DNA of 64,000 nt from Gnetum montanum (taxonomy: Eukaryota; Streptophyta; Gnetopsida; Gnetales; Gnetaceae), in the NCBI GenBank assembly GCA_015680685.1, contig MNCI01020254.1:39617-103616 (forward strand), written 5' to 3'. Both the position numbers and the translations under genes were made by a program. Below, one piece after another: positions 11,923 to 23,772 of the stretch; the stretch's first letter is position 1, and each line of letters begins with the position of its first letter. The notes beneath the pieces are model-generated. The model was not told the origin of the DNA, did not search any database, and saw only the letters and a program-made list of their open reading frames with translations.

Positions 11923-12560
11923 TCAAGCTAATGAAAGGAAAAATGGTCAACCCATTAAAGATTGAAATTTGATGAAACATATCTTGAGAAGAAAATTTGA
12001 ATAATCTTGTTAGAGATAAGAAACCATTATGAAGTTGAAATTACCAAGGCAAGGTGACGAGGTTATCAAAGAATTCTACCTCATATTTTATGATCTATTT
12101 CATCAAGCTAAAGTGAAATGTGAGGAATATAAATAGGATTTAATCTTTCTAAGAGATCTTAAAAGACGTACTAGTAGGAGTTGTCTTTTTATAAGTCAAA
12201 AATTCTTAATGAAGATTATGATTTAACACTCAAGGTAGAAAAGAAACTAAGTAGATTTCTAAATAGGAGCAAATAAACTTCTAAGGGGAAGGATAAAGGA
12301 TCCAAATCAGAGAAGGAATCCAAGTGCAAATATGAAGACACAGATAGAAGCTATGATATGAAGATAAAGAAGAAAGATAAGAAGGAAAATGCCAAGAAGA
12401 ACCAAGGCAAATGAGACAAGGATCAAGACAATAGCTCATCCAAGATTCAATGCTTTAAGTGTGGAGAATGGGAACATAAGAAATGGGAATGTTCACTTCT
12501 GAATATAGCCAAGGGCAAGGATATGTAAACCATGGAGGTGAAGAAGATATCTAGCTAAGA
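11923..12560 (+). pseudogene. Chromovirus gag, C-terminal part with zinc knuckle
   Basis: Continues the capsid segment broken at 5382: KNGQPIKDW and LRRKFE fit the central W.....LR..F pattern of retrotransposon gag, followed by VIKEFYLIFYDLFHQAKV. A Lys-rich linker precedes the knuckle CFKCGEWEHKKWEC (12451-12492), a full C-X2-C-X4-H-X4-C set. Many stops. The nucleocapsid knuckle binds the element's RNA. The next domain, protease, follows about 150 bp later. Confidence 0.82.
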
Positions 12561-12653
12561 TCTTTAAATAAATAATCCTAATTTCTCTTGATATTAAAGA
12601 AGTTTCTAAATGAAATTCTTATGCATTCATGGGGAATATGAATAGATGAAACC

Positions 12654-12977
12654 ATGTTGATAGGAAATTGTTATTTCAAATTAAGGTTAGATGTTTTCTT
12701 AGTGGAGGAATGGATTCATCTTTTGATTGATGGAGGAGTCCAAAAAAATGTTACTTCTTCTAGGGTAGTTGCTAGATTGGGTTTACTAACTAATCCTCAT
12801 CCTAGATCCTATATGGTGCATTGGTTATTTAGAGATTTCTCTCAAGAGATGAGGGAACAATGTACTTTAAAATTTAAAATTGGGAGTTTTCATGATGTTG
12901 TAAAGTGTGATGTACTTCATATAGATTATGTTAATGTAATTCTTTATAGACCTTGGATTTTTAACAATGGTGCTTAG
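12654..12977 (+). pseudogene. Chromovirus aspartic protease
   Basis: A 108-codon open stretch with the retropepsin order typical of chromoviruses: the active-site strand LLIDGGVQKNV (normally D-S/T-G, here D-G-G), SSRVVARLGLLTNPHPRSY, FKIGSFHDVVKCDVLHIDYV and the closing I.L.RPW motif (VILYRPWIF). It cuts the Gag-Pol polyprotein. The active-site change and the decay around it suggest it is dead. Confidence 0.85.
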
Positions 12978-13199
12978 TTGGATGAAGTAAGAAATGTATG
13001 AATTGTAGCTAGATTTGATGAAATCCATAAATTAATTCCCATGATAGCTAAATCAGCGAGACAACAAATCTTACTTAATGATTTCTTCATCCTTTTGGGA
13101 TAGAGGGAATACATTAAGAAACATGTTGAAATAGGTTTTGGATTTGTTATTGTATCATTAGTTACTTCTAACCATGATGATGTGAGGTTGAACCTTCGG

Positions 13200-13503
13200 T
13201 AGGTGTGCTAGGTTTTAACAAGAAAATTTTCAAGGTATTTAAGAGGGAGTTGGATGGATTACCACCAATGAGAATGTACTACATCATATTGGTTTCATCC
13301 TTGGTGCTACCATTCCAAACAAGAGAGCCTACTAGATGGTAGTAAATTAGAGAGCAAAATTGCGAAGGCAACTAGAGGATTTACTTGCAAACATCTTCAT
13401 GAGAGAATCCATGTCACCTTGTGCAGTTCTAGTAGTGCTAGTACCAATGAAGAATAATGATGAATGAAAGATGTGCATTGATTCTAGGATAGTGAACAAG
13501 ATA
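13200..13503 (+). pseudogene. Chromovirus reverse transcriptase, N-terminal part
   Basis: Reads VFKRELDGLPPMRMYY (the '..F..ELP.GLPP.R' entry motif), then SPCAVLVVLVPMKNNDE and MCIDSRIVNKI, the standard fingers region of a gypsy RT. It stops at 13503 inside a highly conserved phrase where the Ath-A LTR begins. The phrase resumes at 49823 after removal of one copy of the 5-bp target. It contains several stop codons. Confidence 0.88.
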
Positions 13504-14498
13504 TGATGAAACCCAAAAATTCTTTAGTTTTTGCATTAAAATGACTTTAATTTTTTTATTATTTTACTATATTGAAGTACATCGATTTCTTCAATGCCAC
13601 ATAATATGAACTAATTGGTTTGTGAATTATGTGTTATCATACAATATTGTAGAGATTGATGGATATTGATAAGATATTAATTGACACCAAAAAGTTTGAC
13701 ATATTTCAAGATTAACTACATTGATTCATATTGCTAGAATCAACCCAAATTTTATCAATCTCAACAGTAGCCACAATAGAAATTGATAATATTAGATCAG
13801 AAGTATTTAGACCTCACATAGAATGAAGATATATATCTATACCATGGACACTATAAATATCAATAATTGATAGACATGGCCTTTGCAATATATATCAATA
13901 CCATTGTACAATAACATTAATTCATATCGATTCCTTTAATGAATATTGATATGTCTGTCCTAGGAATTTTTTCCTAATTTAAGATGTAAGCTCCTTTAGT
14001 ATAAAAGGGAGAGCACTACATCCAATAAGGAGGATTGAATACCTAGGAGAAACCACATTAAGTTGAAATCATTTTCTCAAATTTCCTTTGAAAAATTGTT
14101 AAGTGAGGATCCATTTAGCCTTGTGGCAACTATAAACCATTGGAATCCATTGGCAAGTTATTGAGGTTGTTGCATTATGGAAACAAGGCAAAATCGTAGA
14201 TTGGGTGATAGCTCCCTTGTGATCATCATAATTTATGTTTTTTATTTTATTATTTTAATTTTATTTAATCAATTAATCTCCACTCTTGAACTTGAGGTTA
14301 GAAGTTAGGGTGAGCATTTATGGTTTTGCTTAAAGTGATAGTCATAAGTGTGGGATTTGAATCTAATTATTTTATGTCTTGATGAGTTCTTTGAATTTTA
14401 ACTGTTGCTCCATAGATATGACTCACGATTTAGTCATAGACAAGATGAAATTTCTACAATGAGAGTAATCTAGCCTTGGAATTTTGGCTAGCTCATCA
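13504..14498 (+). repeat. Ath-A 5' LTR
   Basis: TGATGAAACCC to CTAGCTCATCA, 995 bp. It matches 39008-39087 plus 48882-49817 in order, for example GACCTCACA near 13811 and 49131, and TATAAAAGGG. U3 contains many ATTGAT/ATCAAT and ATCGAT words (13585-13960) on both strands. Confidence 0.88.
14000..14007 (+). promoter_or_regulatory. TATA box of the Ath-A 5' LTR
   Basis: TATAAAAG followed by GGGAGAGCAC. The matching site in the 3' LTR is TATAAAAG at 49313-49320. It marks the U3/R border, with RNA start expected about 25-30 bp downstream. Confidence 0.65.
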
Positions 14499-14501
14499 AT
14501 T

Positions 14502-14518
14502 TGGCACCATTGTTGGGA
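14502..14518 (+). other. Ath-A primer binding site, tRNA-Asp type
   Basis: TGGCACCATTGTTGGGA lies three bases after the LTR. It is a decayed form of TGGCGCCGTTGCCGGGG, the complement of plant tRNA-Asp, which Athila/Calypso-type elements use. Confidence 0.75.
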
Positions 14519-15000
14519 AGGATGGCAAAGCCAGTCTTCATCAAAGGTTCGGTATGTTTTCAAAATTCCTTTTAGAATTTAATTTGAATCTTCAAAATGT
14601 ACACATTCTTTGTTTTATATTTCTTTTACTTTTTATTTTTTGACATGGTTTCTCTTAGTTATTTTTCTTGTAAAAATGAAAAAAAAAAAGATCAAGGAAA
14701 AAGTATAAGAACAATTACAAGAGACAGTTCCCTTAGTTTCCAAAATTGAAGAGAGTTACAAAAAAGTTGCAATTAAATTTATTATTACAAGAGCCATAAA
14801 ATAAATTGCAAATTTATAGGATTAATTTCTCATGAATGTGCCAAAGAAAAGTGTGCTTGTTAAATGAAATCTAATAAGCAACATAAAAATCCAACTCAAA
14901 TCCCATCTTCTAGGAATACTACAAGTTATTATAAATACACCCAAACTAATTTGGAACTTCTGTCAATATTTCATTAATATTTGAAATCCTTGAGAATTCA
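14519..15000 (+). other. Ath-A leader
   Basis: Untranslated leader between primer site and gag. No fixed start codon can be chosen. It contains a poly-A run near 14680. Confidence 0.5.
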
Positions 15001-16872
15001 ACTACTAATGAGGAAGAAAATTTGAGTAAAATTTTTAGTCAAAGTGCACCAAGAAAACAATTTCAATTTTTAGTAGCTTTTAACCCACCTTTTGATATAT
15101 TAAATGTCATAATGCAAACCATAAATCTAGCCATAGTTGTAGGTTCTCAAAATCTTAATCTTAGTTAAATATTTAGTAATATTTCTAGTATGGAAGGAAC
15201 TATCCAACTGGTTAGTACATTACTTATTCAAATCCCTATCACTTCAATAGCTATCTTTGTTTGAATACCAAGCCCCATTGTGACTCCAATTGTGGTTACT
15301 TCTTTTACAGTTGGGTTCTCATTCACATCATACATCTTCTCCAAATTCACAAAGCTAAATTCCTCTCTCTTTTCAAAGCATAGGTTCTAACATTCATTTG
15401 GGATAAGTGTATTAGGGATAAACTTTAGGAAACTTATTAAATCAAAGAATACCAAAAATTCCCCAAGGACCATTAGCTTTTTCTCTAGGAAGAAATGTAG
15501 AAGTTAAAAATTCATATCTACTATCCATTTTCAGAGGAACTACTAATGAAGACCCTATAACTCATGTAAGATATTTTGAAACTATGATTGCTATGCTAGC
15601 ACCTTAAGGAGAAGATAGAATAAAAATGATAGCCTTTTAATCTACTTTGAAGAATAAAGCTAACTTTTGGCTTCAAACTTTGTAAACTCAAATAAGCTCA
15701 AGAGATGAATTTAAGATAGCCTTCATTCAATTTTTTCTTTTTAACAATGAACTATATACCCTTTGGAAACAACTCATGAGCTTTACACAAAAGAAATATG
15801 AGGATTACAAAAGTGCCTTTGATAGATTTAAGGGTTTATGCCTTAAAAATCCCAACCATGGATTTCAAGCCCACTAATTAATTCAAAAGGACTACTACCA
15901 TATTGTAGACAAAATGTGGACTTTTCTTGTGGGGGAAATATTCTAAATGTAACACCAAAAGAGGGTTGGAGAATCATTGACTCTTTAGTAGACCAAAGTA
16001 AATGTTGGCCAAAATTAGATACCATGCAAGGTGTAACCCACCAAATTGTGCAAATGAATAGAAAAGAAGATGAATTAACTAGATTAATTAAAAAAAACTC
16101 ATTTTTCTTAGGAAGAAGTCTACAATTTATGTGAAAATAAACAACATAGCATCAAAAAATACCTAGCTCTAGTCTACTATAATGAGGAAATTTAAGAGTC
16201 TATGAGAGCCTTTCAACAAATAAGAAATCAACCTCCTTCAACTTTCCAACCAAGACCATTTTATTAGCCATCAACACCAATCCCCCATAATAATTATAAA
16301 CTAATTAGGAATATGGTTAAGGAAAAATTATATCATTTAACTCAAATTTTACTTGCATTTATTAAGAAAAATAGGTAATTTGTGGATGAAACAAGAAGAA
16401 GCTTCGAAGACTTAACAAAAAGTGACTTACTTTCTCAGCCTAAACCAAACCCCACTAATTAAAGGAAAGGTAAGAAATAGTTACATTCTATTACCACTAT
16501 AAGTGGGAAAGCTATAGAATCTAGGCCTATCAATATATTTAGCTTCCAAGATAAAAGTGAAAAGGTGCATGAGAAGGATCAATCACATGAAACACCTATA
16601 GTAAATGAAGAAGGAAGTAAAGAACTAATGAAGGAAGGAGAATAGCTTTCAACATATTTTGCATCCTTAAATAGAAAAATGATTTTACCACCATTTCTTA
16701 AAAGATTGCAAGAAGAATTCACAACTAAGATACATGTAGAAAAAATGTTCAATGCATTATATTTACATATTCCACTAGAGAAAGCTGTTAGGGATACACT
16801 TCTTTATGCCAAATACTTGAGAGAATTATGTAGAAAAAAAAGGAAGGGAAAAAAATCTCTAGATAAGTATAT
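15001..16872 (+). pseudogene. Ath-A gag
   Basis: Frame pieces across 15440-16870: GPLAFSLGRNVEVKNSYL, a capsid-like block with WKQLMSFTQKKYEDYKSAFDRF, and VDKMWTFL, then a Gln/Pro-rich linker. Near the end is LPPFLKRLQEEF, LHIPLEKAVRD, LLYAKYLRELCRKKRK (16679-16855), a block recognised as typical of Athila-lineage Gag-Pol just before protease. Many stops, mostly TAA or TAG where Gln or Trp would be expected. I see no zinc knuckle. Confidence 0.78.
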
Positions 16873-17223
16873 TTGGTTGATAACTTGTTCCACCTTATAA
16901 AAAGGCAAGAAATTTCAAAATACCAACATCTAGGCATTCCAACTATTCCCATAAGAATTAATGGAAAAAACATTAAAAATTCCTTGCTAGATCTAGGTGT
17001 TAGTATTAATATCATGCCACTTGAAATGGCTAAGATAATAGACTTGAAAAATGTAAGGAAAGTAAATATATTAATATTCTTAGCAGATGGCTCAACTATA
17101 AAACCTAGAGGAGTAGTAGAAGATTTAATTATGGAAGTTGAAAAAGGAAAGTACCTAATGGATTTTGTTATGTTAAAAGTAAAAGATCCTGATTATTTTT
17201 TGATCATCCTAGGTAGACCTTAG
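16873..17223 (+). pseudogene. Ath-A protease
   Basis: Open for 117 codons. IPIRINGKNIKNSLLDLGVS has the Athila-type active site (L.DLG[AS]S in relatives, so D-L-G rather than D-S/T-G), followed by INIMPLEMAKIIDLKNV, LADGSTIKPRGVVED and the closing FLIILGRP. The order and spacing match Athila proteases well. The Gly-Val change after DLG may weaken it. This is one of the best kept parts of the element. Confidence 0.87.
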
Positions 17224-17589
17224 TTAGCAATAGCTGATGTAATAATCAATTGTAGATTAGTGAAACTTCAACTAACCTTTGTCAATCTCACTTTTACACT
17301 TAATATATTCAATAAAGCAAATCATGATAGAATAAACCAAGATATTAAAGAAGCTAGGATGCTTTTTACAATGTTAATATTTACCATGGCTAAGGATAGG
17401 GAAACATTTACACTCAATAATTTTGAAGGGGGACCCTTAGAATCTTCCACAATTGAGTGATAGCGCTTCTTGGATCAAATTTTGAATTTGGGATTAGGAA
17501 GTATTAGGGATACTATTTAACCATCAATTAATGATTCGTTGGGACTTCATGAAGTATCTAACAATCTTAAGTAAATTTTCCTTGATGAA

Positions 17590-18980
17590 CATAAATCATT
17601 AATAATAAATTTTGAACTTTCTAGTGGTCAAGAAATAAAACTAATAGAATTTTTAAAAAGAAAATACAAGGCATTTGAATGAAGTTATGAAGACCTCTAT
17701 CAAGGAATTTCATCCAACATATGTCAACACCACATATATTTAGAAGATAATATTAAACTAGTTAGAATTCCTCCTAGACAAATCAATCCAACTTTAAAGA
17801 AAATCATTAAAGATGAAATTTCTAAACTTTGGAAGGAAAGAATTATTTATCCAATGGCCAATAGCGAATTGATGAGTCCTATCATAGTCATACCTAAAAA
17901 TGAAGGGAAATGACAAGTTTGTATAGATTATAAAAAACTTAATCAAAGCACTAAAAAGAATCATTTCCCTCTACCTTATAGAAACTAACTTTTGGAAAGA
18001 ATAGAAAGGCATGAATATTATTGTTTTTTGGATGGGTTTAGTGGTTATAATCAAGTAGCTATTGCACTAGAAGATTAGAATAAAGTAACTTTTACTTGCT
18101 CATACAGTACCTTTGGTTATAGACGAATGCATTTTGGTCTTTGTAATGCACTCGCTACCTTCTAAAGAGCAATGATATTAGTCTTTTCCAATTTGTTAGA
18201 GGAATATGTAGAAGTATTTATGGATAATTTCTTACTATATGGAGATAATTATGAATAGAAATTAGATCATTTAGAATGCATCTTAGATAGATGTATTGAG
18301 AAAAATTGAAAATTAAGTTGGAAAAAGAGTCATTTGATGGTAACAAGCAGTGTAGTTTCAGAACATGTAATCTCTAAAGAAAGAATTAAAATGAATGATG
18401 AAAAATTTAAGGTAATTTCTACACTTCTAGCCCCAAAAAATTTTAAAATATTTCAATCCTTCTTAGGTCATGCTGGATATTATAGAATGTTCATCAAAGA
18501 CTTTTCAAAAATTGCTAAAGCCTTATATATGCTTGTAGAAAAAGATGTCACTTTCATATAGACTAATGATTGCCAAAATGCATTCTCTAAACTTAAAGAA
18601 TGAGTAAATATTTCCCCAGTGATTAGTGCACCTAATTGGGACTTTGCCTTTGATTTAATATGTAATGCTAGTGACACAACTATAAGGGTAGTTTTGGGCC
18701 AATACATAAAAAATAAATCAAGGGTACTTTACTATGTTTCCAAATGTTTAGATCAAGCTTAAGTCAACTATACAACAATAGAAAAGTAACTTTTGACCAT
18801 TGTATATGCTTTGAATATATTTAAGCATTATTTAATAGGATATAAAGCTAGGGTGAAAATACTAAGATTATAAGGTGGTGCCTTCTACTCCAAGAATTTG
18901 ATTTTGACACTCTAGATAAGATGGATAGAGAAAATGTTGTGGTAGAAAACCATTATAGATTAGAAACCAAAGAGGAAAAT
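17590..18980 (+). pseudogene. Ath-A reverse transcriptase and RNase H
   Basis: RT motifs in order: ERIIYPMANSELMSPIIVIP, VCIDYKKLNQ, YYCFLDGFSGYNQVAIA, FGYRRMHFGLCNALATF, and VEVFMDNFLLYGDNYE at about 18209-18255, where the second catalytic Asp of the usual MDD is Asn. The thumb/connection reads FLGHAGYYRMFIKDFSKIAKAL. RNase H follows with FDLICNASDTTIRVVLGQ (catalytic Asp changed to Asn), VLYYVSKCLDQA and YTTIEK. At least eight in-frame stops between 17900 and 18850. Assigned to the Athila lineage from the DGFSGYNQ and MD(D)F..YG patterns. Confidence 0.87.
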
Positions 18981-19179
18981 GGAATAAGAGGATTGTTTAA
19001 TGATAAATTTCCTGATGAACAACTCTTTTTTTAAAAAAAGGATCCTTGGTTCATAGACATAGTAAACTATTTGGCCATAATGAAAACACCAACTTAATGG
19101 AGTAAGGAGGAGAAGAAGTATTTTCTAAGAAGCATCTCCAAGTATATTTGGAATGAACCATGTTTCTATTGAGTATGTA

Positions 19180-20000
19180 AGGACAATGTGTCAAGATGAT
19201 GTCTGGAAGAAGAAGAACAACAAGAAATCCTACACATGTATCATGATGACCTTGGAGGTGGACATATTAATTGTCATAGAACCACTATAAAAATATTAAA
19301 AAATAGGTTTTATTAGCCTAATATCTTTAAAAGATGCTCATATATATGTCCAAGGTTGTAACAAGTGTCAACATTTAGGGGCAATGACAAAAAGAGTAGA
19401 ACCTTTTGATGTATGTGGCATAGATTTTTTAGGACCAATCCCACGTTCCAGTGTATATTAGTATATCTTAGTATGTATTGATTATGTTAGGAAATGGGTA
19501 GAGGTTAAAGCTACTTCAACAAATGATGTTAAATTAGTTATGATTTTTCTAAGAGAACAAATTTTAGCATAGTTTGGAACTCCATGAGTAATCATTAGTG
19601 ATCAAGGAACCCATTCTGTAAATAAAATAATGAAAAAATTCCTTAAGTCTTGTGGAATCCAACATAAGATAGGCACTACCTATCATCCCCCCAAAAATGG
19701 TCAAGTTGAAATGCTAATAGAATCATTCTAAAAATCTTAGCCAATGTTATTTATGCGAAGAAGAAAGATTGGTCTAAGAAATTACAAGATGCACTTTGGG
19801 TTTATAGGATTACTTATAAACCAAATTTAGGATTTTCACCTTACCAATTAGTTTATGGTAAATAGTGTTTATTGTCCATTGAAATAAAATACCAATCCCT
19901 AAGATTAGCACATTAATTGAATTTTGATGAGGAAGCCAATCAAAACTTTATGACTCAATTACATGAACTCAATGAAGTACACATGCATGCACTTGATAAT
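19180..20000 (+). pseudogene. Ath-A integrase, zinc-binding and catalytic core
   Basis: The HHCC domain is visible as LHMYHDDLGGGHINCHRTT and, in another frame, GCNKCQHLGA. The catalytic core reads VEPFDVCGIDFLGPIP (first Asp), VIISDQGTHSVN (second Asp), HKIGTTYHPPKNGQVEM (Glu), so the D-D-E triad is still present although stops break the frame. It pastes element cDNA into the genome. The C-terminal part is cut off at 20000 by solo LTR S1 and resumes at 20863. Confidence 0.87.
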
Positions 20001-20857
20001 TGATGAGACGCGGTCTGCATCGACCGCGATATCGCGTACGCGATATCGCAGCCAACGTGATATCGTGTCCTTCCCTGCGATATCGCGTACGCGATATCGC
20101 AGTCAGCCACAATTTCTATAAATAAGAGGCGGCTCTCCCNNNNNNNNNNNNNNNNNNNNNNNNNNNNNNNNNNNNNNNNNNNNNNNNNNNNNNNNNNNNN
20201 NNNNNNNNNNNNNNNNNNNNNNNNNNNNNNNNNNNNNNNNNNNNNNNNNNNNNNNNNNNNNNNNNNNNNNNNNNNNNNNNNNNNNNNNNNNNNNNNNNNN
20301 NNNNNNNNNNNNNNNNNNNNNNNNNNNNNNNNNNNNNNNNNNNNNNNNNNNNNNNNNNNNNNNNNNNNNNNNNNNNNNNNNNNNNNNNNNNNNNNNNNNN
20401 NNNNNNNNNNNNNNNNNNNNNNNNNNNNNNNNNNNNNNNNNNNNNNNNNNNNNNNNNNNNNNNNNNNNNNNNNNNNNNNNNNNNNNNNNNNNNNNNNNNN
20501 NNNNNNNNNNNNNNNNNNNNNNNNNNNNNNNNNNNNNNNNNNNNNNNNNNNNNNNNNNNNNNNNNNNNNNNNNNNNNNNNNNNNNNNNNNNNNNNNNNNN
20601 NNNNNNNNNNNNNNNNNNNNNAATATTATTTTCCACTGCCATCAGGAGTAGCGTTAGAATTAGAACACATTATACACCTCATCTAGACTAAACCATATGT
20701 GACATATGCAAAACTAGTCTAGATGGGAAGACAGAGAACTGCGACCTAAGGCTAACTATCTAGATACCACAACTAGTCCATCTGCGGAGTTCGACCGGAT
20801 CACACGTGCAATGCTCGTTTCGTATGGTTGAGTGTAGGGGTACCTCGCCACTCATCA
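20001..20857 (+). mobile_element. S1: solo LTR of the G family, inserted in Ath-A integrase
   Basis: Runs from TGATGAGACG to GCCACTCATCA with ATAAT on both sides (19996-20000 and 20858-20862), and the integrase frame resumes beyond it. No internal element sequence is present, so it is a solo LTR left by recombination between two LTRs. Positions 20140-20621 are N. The total length still equals that of intact G-family LTRs, so the gap size looks right. Confidence 0.9.
20026..20124 (+). promoter_or_regulatory. U3 palindromes and TATA box of S1
   Basis: Two identical, perfect 24-bp palindromes at 20026-20049 and 20077-20100, each made of two GCGATATCGC arms around GTAC, with a weaker GTGATATCGTG between them. 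TATAAATA follows at 20117-20124. The same arrangement, more decayed, is seen in every G-family LTR here. Confidence 0.75.
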
Positions 20858-20862
20858 ATAAT

Positions 20863-21190
20863 CAAATAATAATTAAGAAACAAATGAAATGTATCCACAA
20901 TAAAGACACACTAAAGAAATACTTCTTGGAAGGTGATAAAGTCTTATTATATAATATGAGATTACACAAATTTCTAGGAAAACTAACAACTTGGTAGAAA
21001 GGTCCATACCTCGTCTTACAACCCCATGGCAATGGAAGCATTCTAATTGCACTTGTAGAATAATTATCTATAATACTTCTAGTGAATGATCAAAGAGTTA
21101 AGCATTACCATCAACATCAAATAAAGGAATTGGGAGAGGATGAGTTTGTAAAATTAAGTGATCCTAATCACGCTATGGAAGAACCATGTA
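20863..21190 (+). pseudogene. Ath-A integrase, C-terminal part
   Basis: Reads IKKQMKCIHNKDTLKKYF, then LEGDKVLLYNMRLHKFLGKL and KGPYLVLQPHGNGSILI. This is the GDKVLL...GP(Y/F) DNA-binding tail found after the core in gypsy integrases. It is continuous with 19180-20000 once S1 and one ATAAT are removed. There is no chromodomain, as expected for the Athila lineage. Confidence 0.85.
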
Positions 21191-22830
21191 ATGATAATGC
21201 TTAAGTAGAGGTTAAAGCTATTAAGAGTAATTTAAAGCAAATGTCTTATTCAATAATGTAAAATTAATGAAGGATAAAATCTAATAGTCTACAACATTTA
21301 CCTTGAAAAATGTAGAGGATAATAGAAAATCCTATTATTAGTGGGAAATATAAAGAATTCATTAGCATCATGTCTCGAATGCAAGAAAGAAGAACAACTC
21401 CCCCTACCTTGAGATAGGTCAGTTTAAACCCAAAATTTATCTAAGGATGACTCAGATTAATAAAAAAATAAGTTACATATAATAAACTCTATTATTTTCT
21501 AATCAATGTTCCTTAGGTACAAGTTCCAAGAGGCAAGGGATGAAATAGCTAAGTTTAGGCTAATGCTCATAAGTGTATGATTTCTATTAATTATCTACTT
21601 GGATAGCTAATAAGGTGAAAAGGGTGTGTTATATTAGGTCTAGCATTTGAGGTGCTAAAAGCATCTAAAACTAGATCATCATCCATATGAGTAGCCCATC
21701 CAATTGAGTGAATACAAAATGAATTTGTATCCCTCATAATTAAAGAAACCCAAATATAGATATTCTTGAAAAAAAAGGAGAATAAAGAGAAGAAAATATT
21801 TTATGATAAAAAAAGAAAAATAATATTTGAAATAAAGATGGTTGCATAAGAACCTTCAACTATGAGTAGATCCACTCTCCCATAAGAACCTTATAGTTGG
21901 AGTGATGCTCAAAGCTCATATTTGTGAGCATCCCACATGAATCCCCTTCTATGAGCAAAGTGATTATGGATAGAATAGCGATCACCAAAAATAATTTCAG
22001 ATGCCACCATCTTTGAGATAGAATATGACACTATACTAGGTGGATTAACTTACCTAAGTATGTATTTTAATGGCTATCATCATTTTTAACCATTTCCCTT
22101 GGTGTATTTAGTTCCTTAGCTTGTGTTACTTCATTCCTCAAGGACTATTATTTTTTCTTTGTCAAGATTTCCTTTTCTAATTTACTTAAGTATTTTCCAT
22201 TTCTATTTCATTTTGTTTCAATTGTATCACTACATTATCCTTTCAGGATGCCACCTATCATGTTCATAGATAATTAAAACTCTCTAACCCTTCAATTGTT
22301 TCCCAAAATGCCTTCCATAGGAGTCAGTGGTTAAGATCCCTACTATGACACAACACTATGGATACTAATTATTGGAAGATCAAAGCTTACCTATGTATCA
22401 TGCATAGTAGAGAGTATATAAAATTCATGGTATTTTTTCTTTTGGTCTATTCTTCTAGCTTGTCTTCAGTATGATCCCAAATAATAATAATGGGAGGAGG
22501 GATGAGCAACTTAAAATTGGATAGGATACTAGGGTATAACCAACATGGAAGCTAATCCAAGAGTAAGTTTGGGAATTCATTTGTTGAAAGAAATGCATCT
22601 TGGATCCTTAGAACTTAGGAAAGGTGGAAGCCTTGAGATTATCATTCATTCTTTAAATAAATGAAATAGACCTTATGAGAATATGTTTTAGCCCAATTAA
22701 TCCTAGGAAGGATCTTCCTAATTGAGTTATATGTGAATTCCTATCCTCGACATTAAAGAGGGAAGCAATGTTATTAATAAATTAGCAAAATGAAATCCAT
22801 CTTTTTCATTTTAGTTACATCGATATATAT
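21191..22830 (+). other. Ath-A post-integrase region, non-coding
   Basis: AT-rich with no reading frame I recognise on either strand. By position it belongs to the long 3' region of Ath-A. It contains a purine-rich stretch (21770-21840) but no LTR follows there. Confidence 0.5.
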
Positions 22831-23772
22831 TAAAGAGTACCACGATCCACAATAATAAAGCTAATCCTATCAAAGGACATTGCAAAATATATGCCCATAG
22901 ATAGACTAGAAACCCCATAAGGGCTCAATATATTGATACATATTGAGCTATCAATATCTTATGATTAATGTTATCAAATTATATTGATTAGTGTGATTCC
23001 AATCAATATAGGTAGAATTACATTTAGTTTATAACCAAATTTATCAATTGATCAAGGAAGTTTGGCTATAATTATAAGAAGATATCAATTTTGATTGATC
23101 AAATCAATAAATTTTGATAGTGTAAAAATTTTCTCAAGATTTTTATGTTTGAATAGTGTAATTGTTATTGGTATTGATATTTTATTATCAAATGATATCG
23201 ATTTGCATTGCCTGAATAGATATAGATTGATAAAATAAAAATTTTTCTAAGATTTTCATGTCTAAACAACATGACCATGATGAACTTTAATATTTTAGGA
23301 GTTACACATACAATCATAAAAATTCTAGCTACAATTGCCATGTAGTTCAATGGAATTCATATCAAACTACATCGATTATTTGATGAAGATTGATATGTTA
23401 AAAAGTGAAAAAAAAAACAAAACATAATAATAAGGTTGTGGAGCTAATATATAAGGCCATCACTTGTGGGGATAAACCTTACCTCCATGAAACCTTTCCT
23501 TATTGCTATGCTTCTTCACTCTTGCTAGGGCTTGCTTGGCCATCACTTCTCCATCCTCTTTGTTTCCTCAACCTTTCTAGGGGCCATGACCAAGTAATAG
23601 GGGTTCACACCATGTAAAGCACTACCCTTCCAAATGCTAGGTAAGCCATATCTCACTAGTTAGGGTTCCTCCTCATTTTTCTTTGACTAGATAATAATGT
23701 TGTTTTTCCTTCTAGAAATTTTCACATGTGAGAAGATACAAATGATAGAATCATCCACCACTGAGTAGCAAG
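22831..23772. other. ATCAAT/ATTGAT-rich region with TATA box, possible LTR remnant
   Basis: 22870-23400 is dense in ATTGAT, ATCAAT and ATCGAT words, the same word set as in the Ath-A LTR U3. A segment of about 40 bp is loosely repeated at 23120 and 23230. TATATAAGG lies at about 23447, and a 70-codon frame (23405-23617) follows. Overall order does not align with the Ath-A LTR, and I find no clear ends or target duplication, so an old LTR is possible but unproven. Confidence 0.4.

Noticed and set aside
20001-20130. CRISPR-like or operator-like repeat
   Set aside because: The repeated palindromes lack regular spacers and lie in the U3 of a plant LTR.
20103-20642. 179-codon frame on the minus strand
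   Set aside because: It crosses the 482-base N run; the frame is open only because N is not a stop.
22831-23772. Complete solo LTR
   Set aside because: Motif words and a TATA box fit, but no ends, no target copies and no alignment with known LTRs in the window. Left as a possible remnant.
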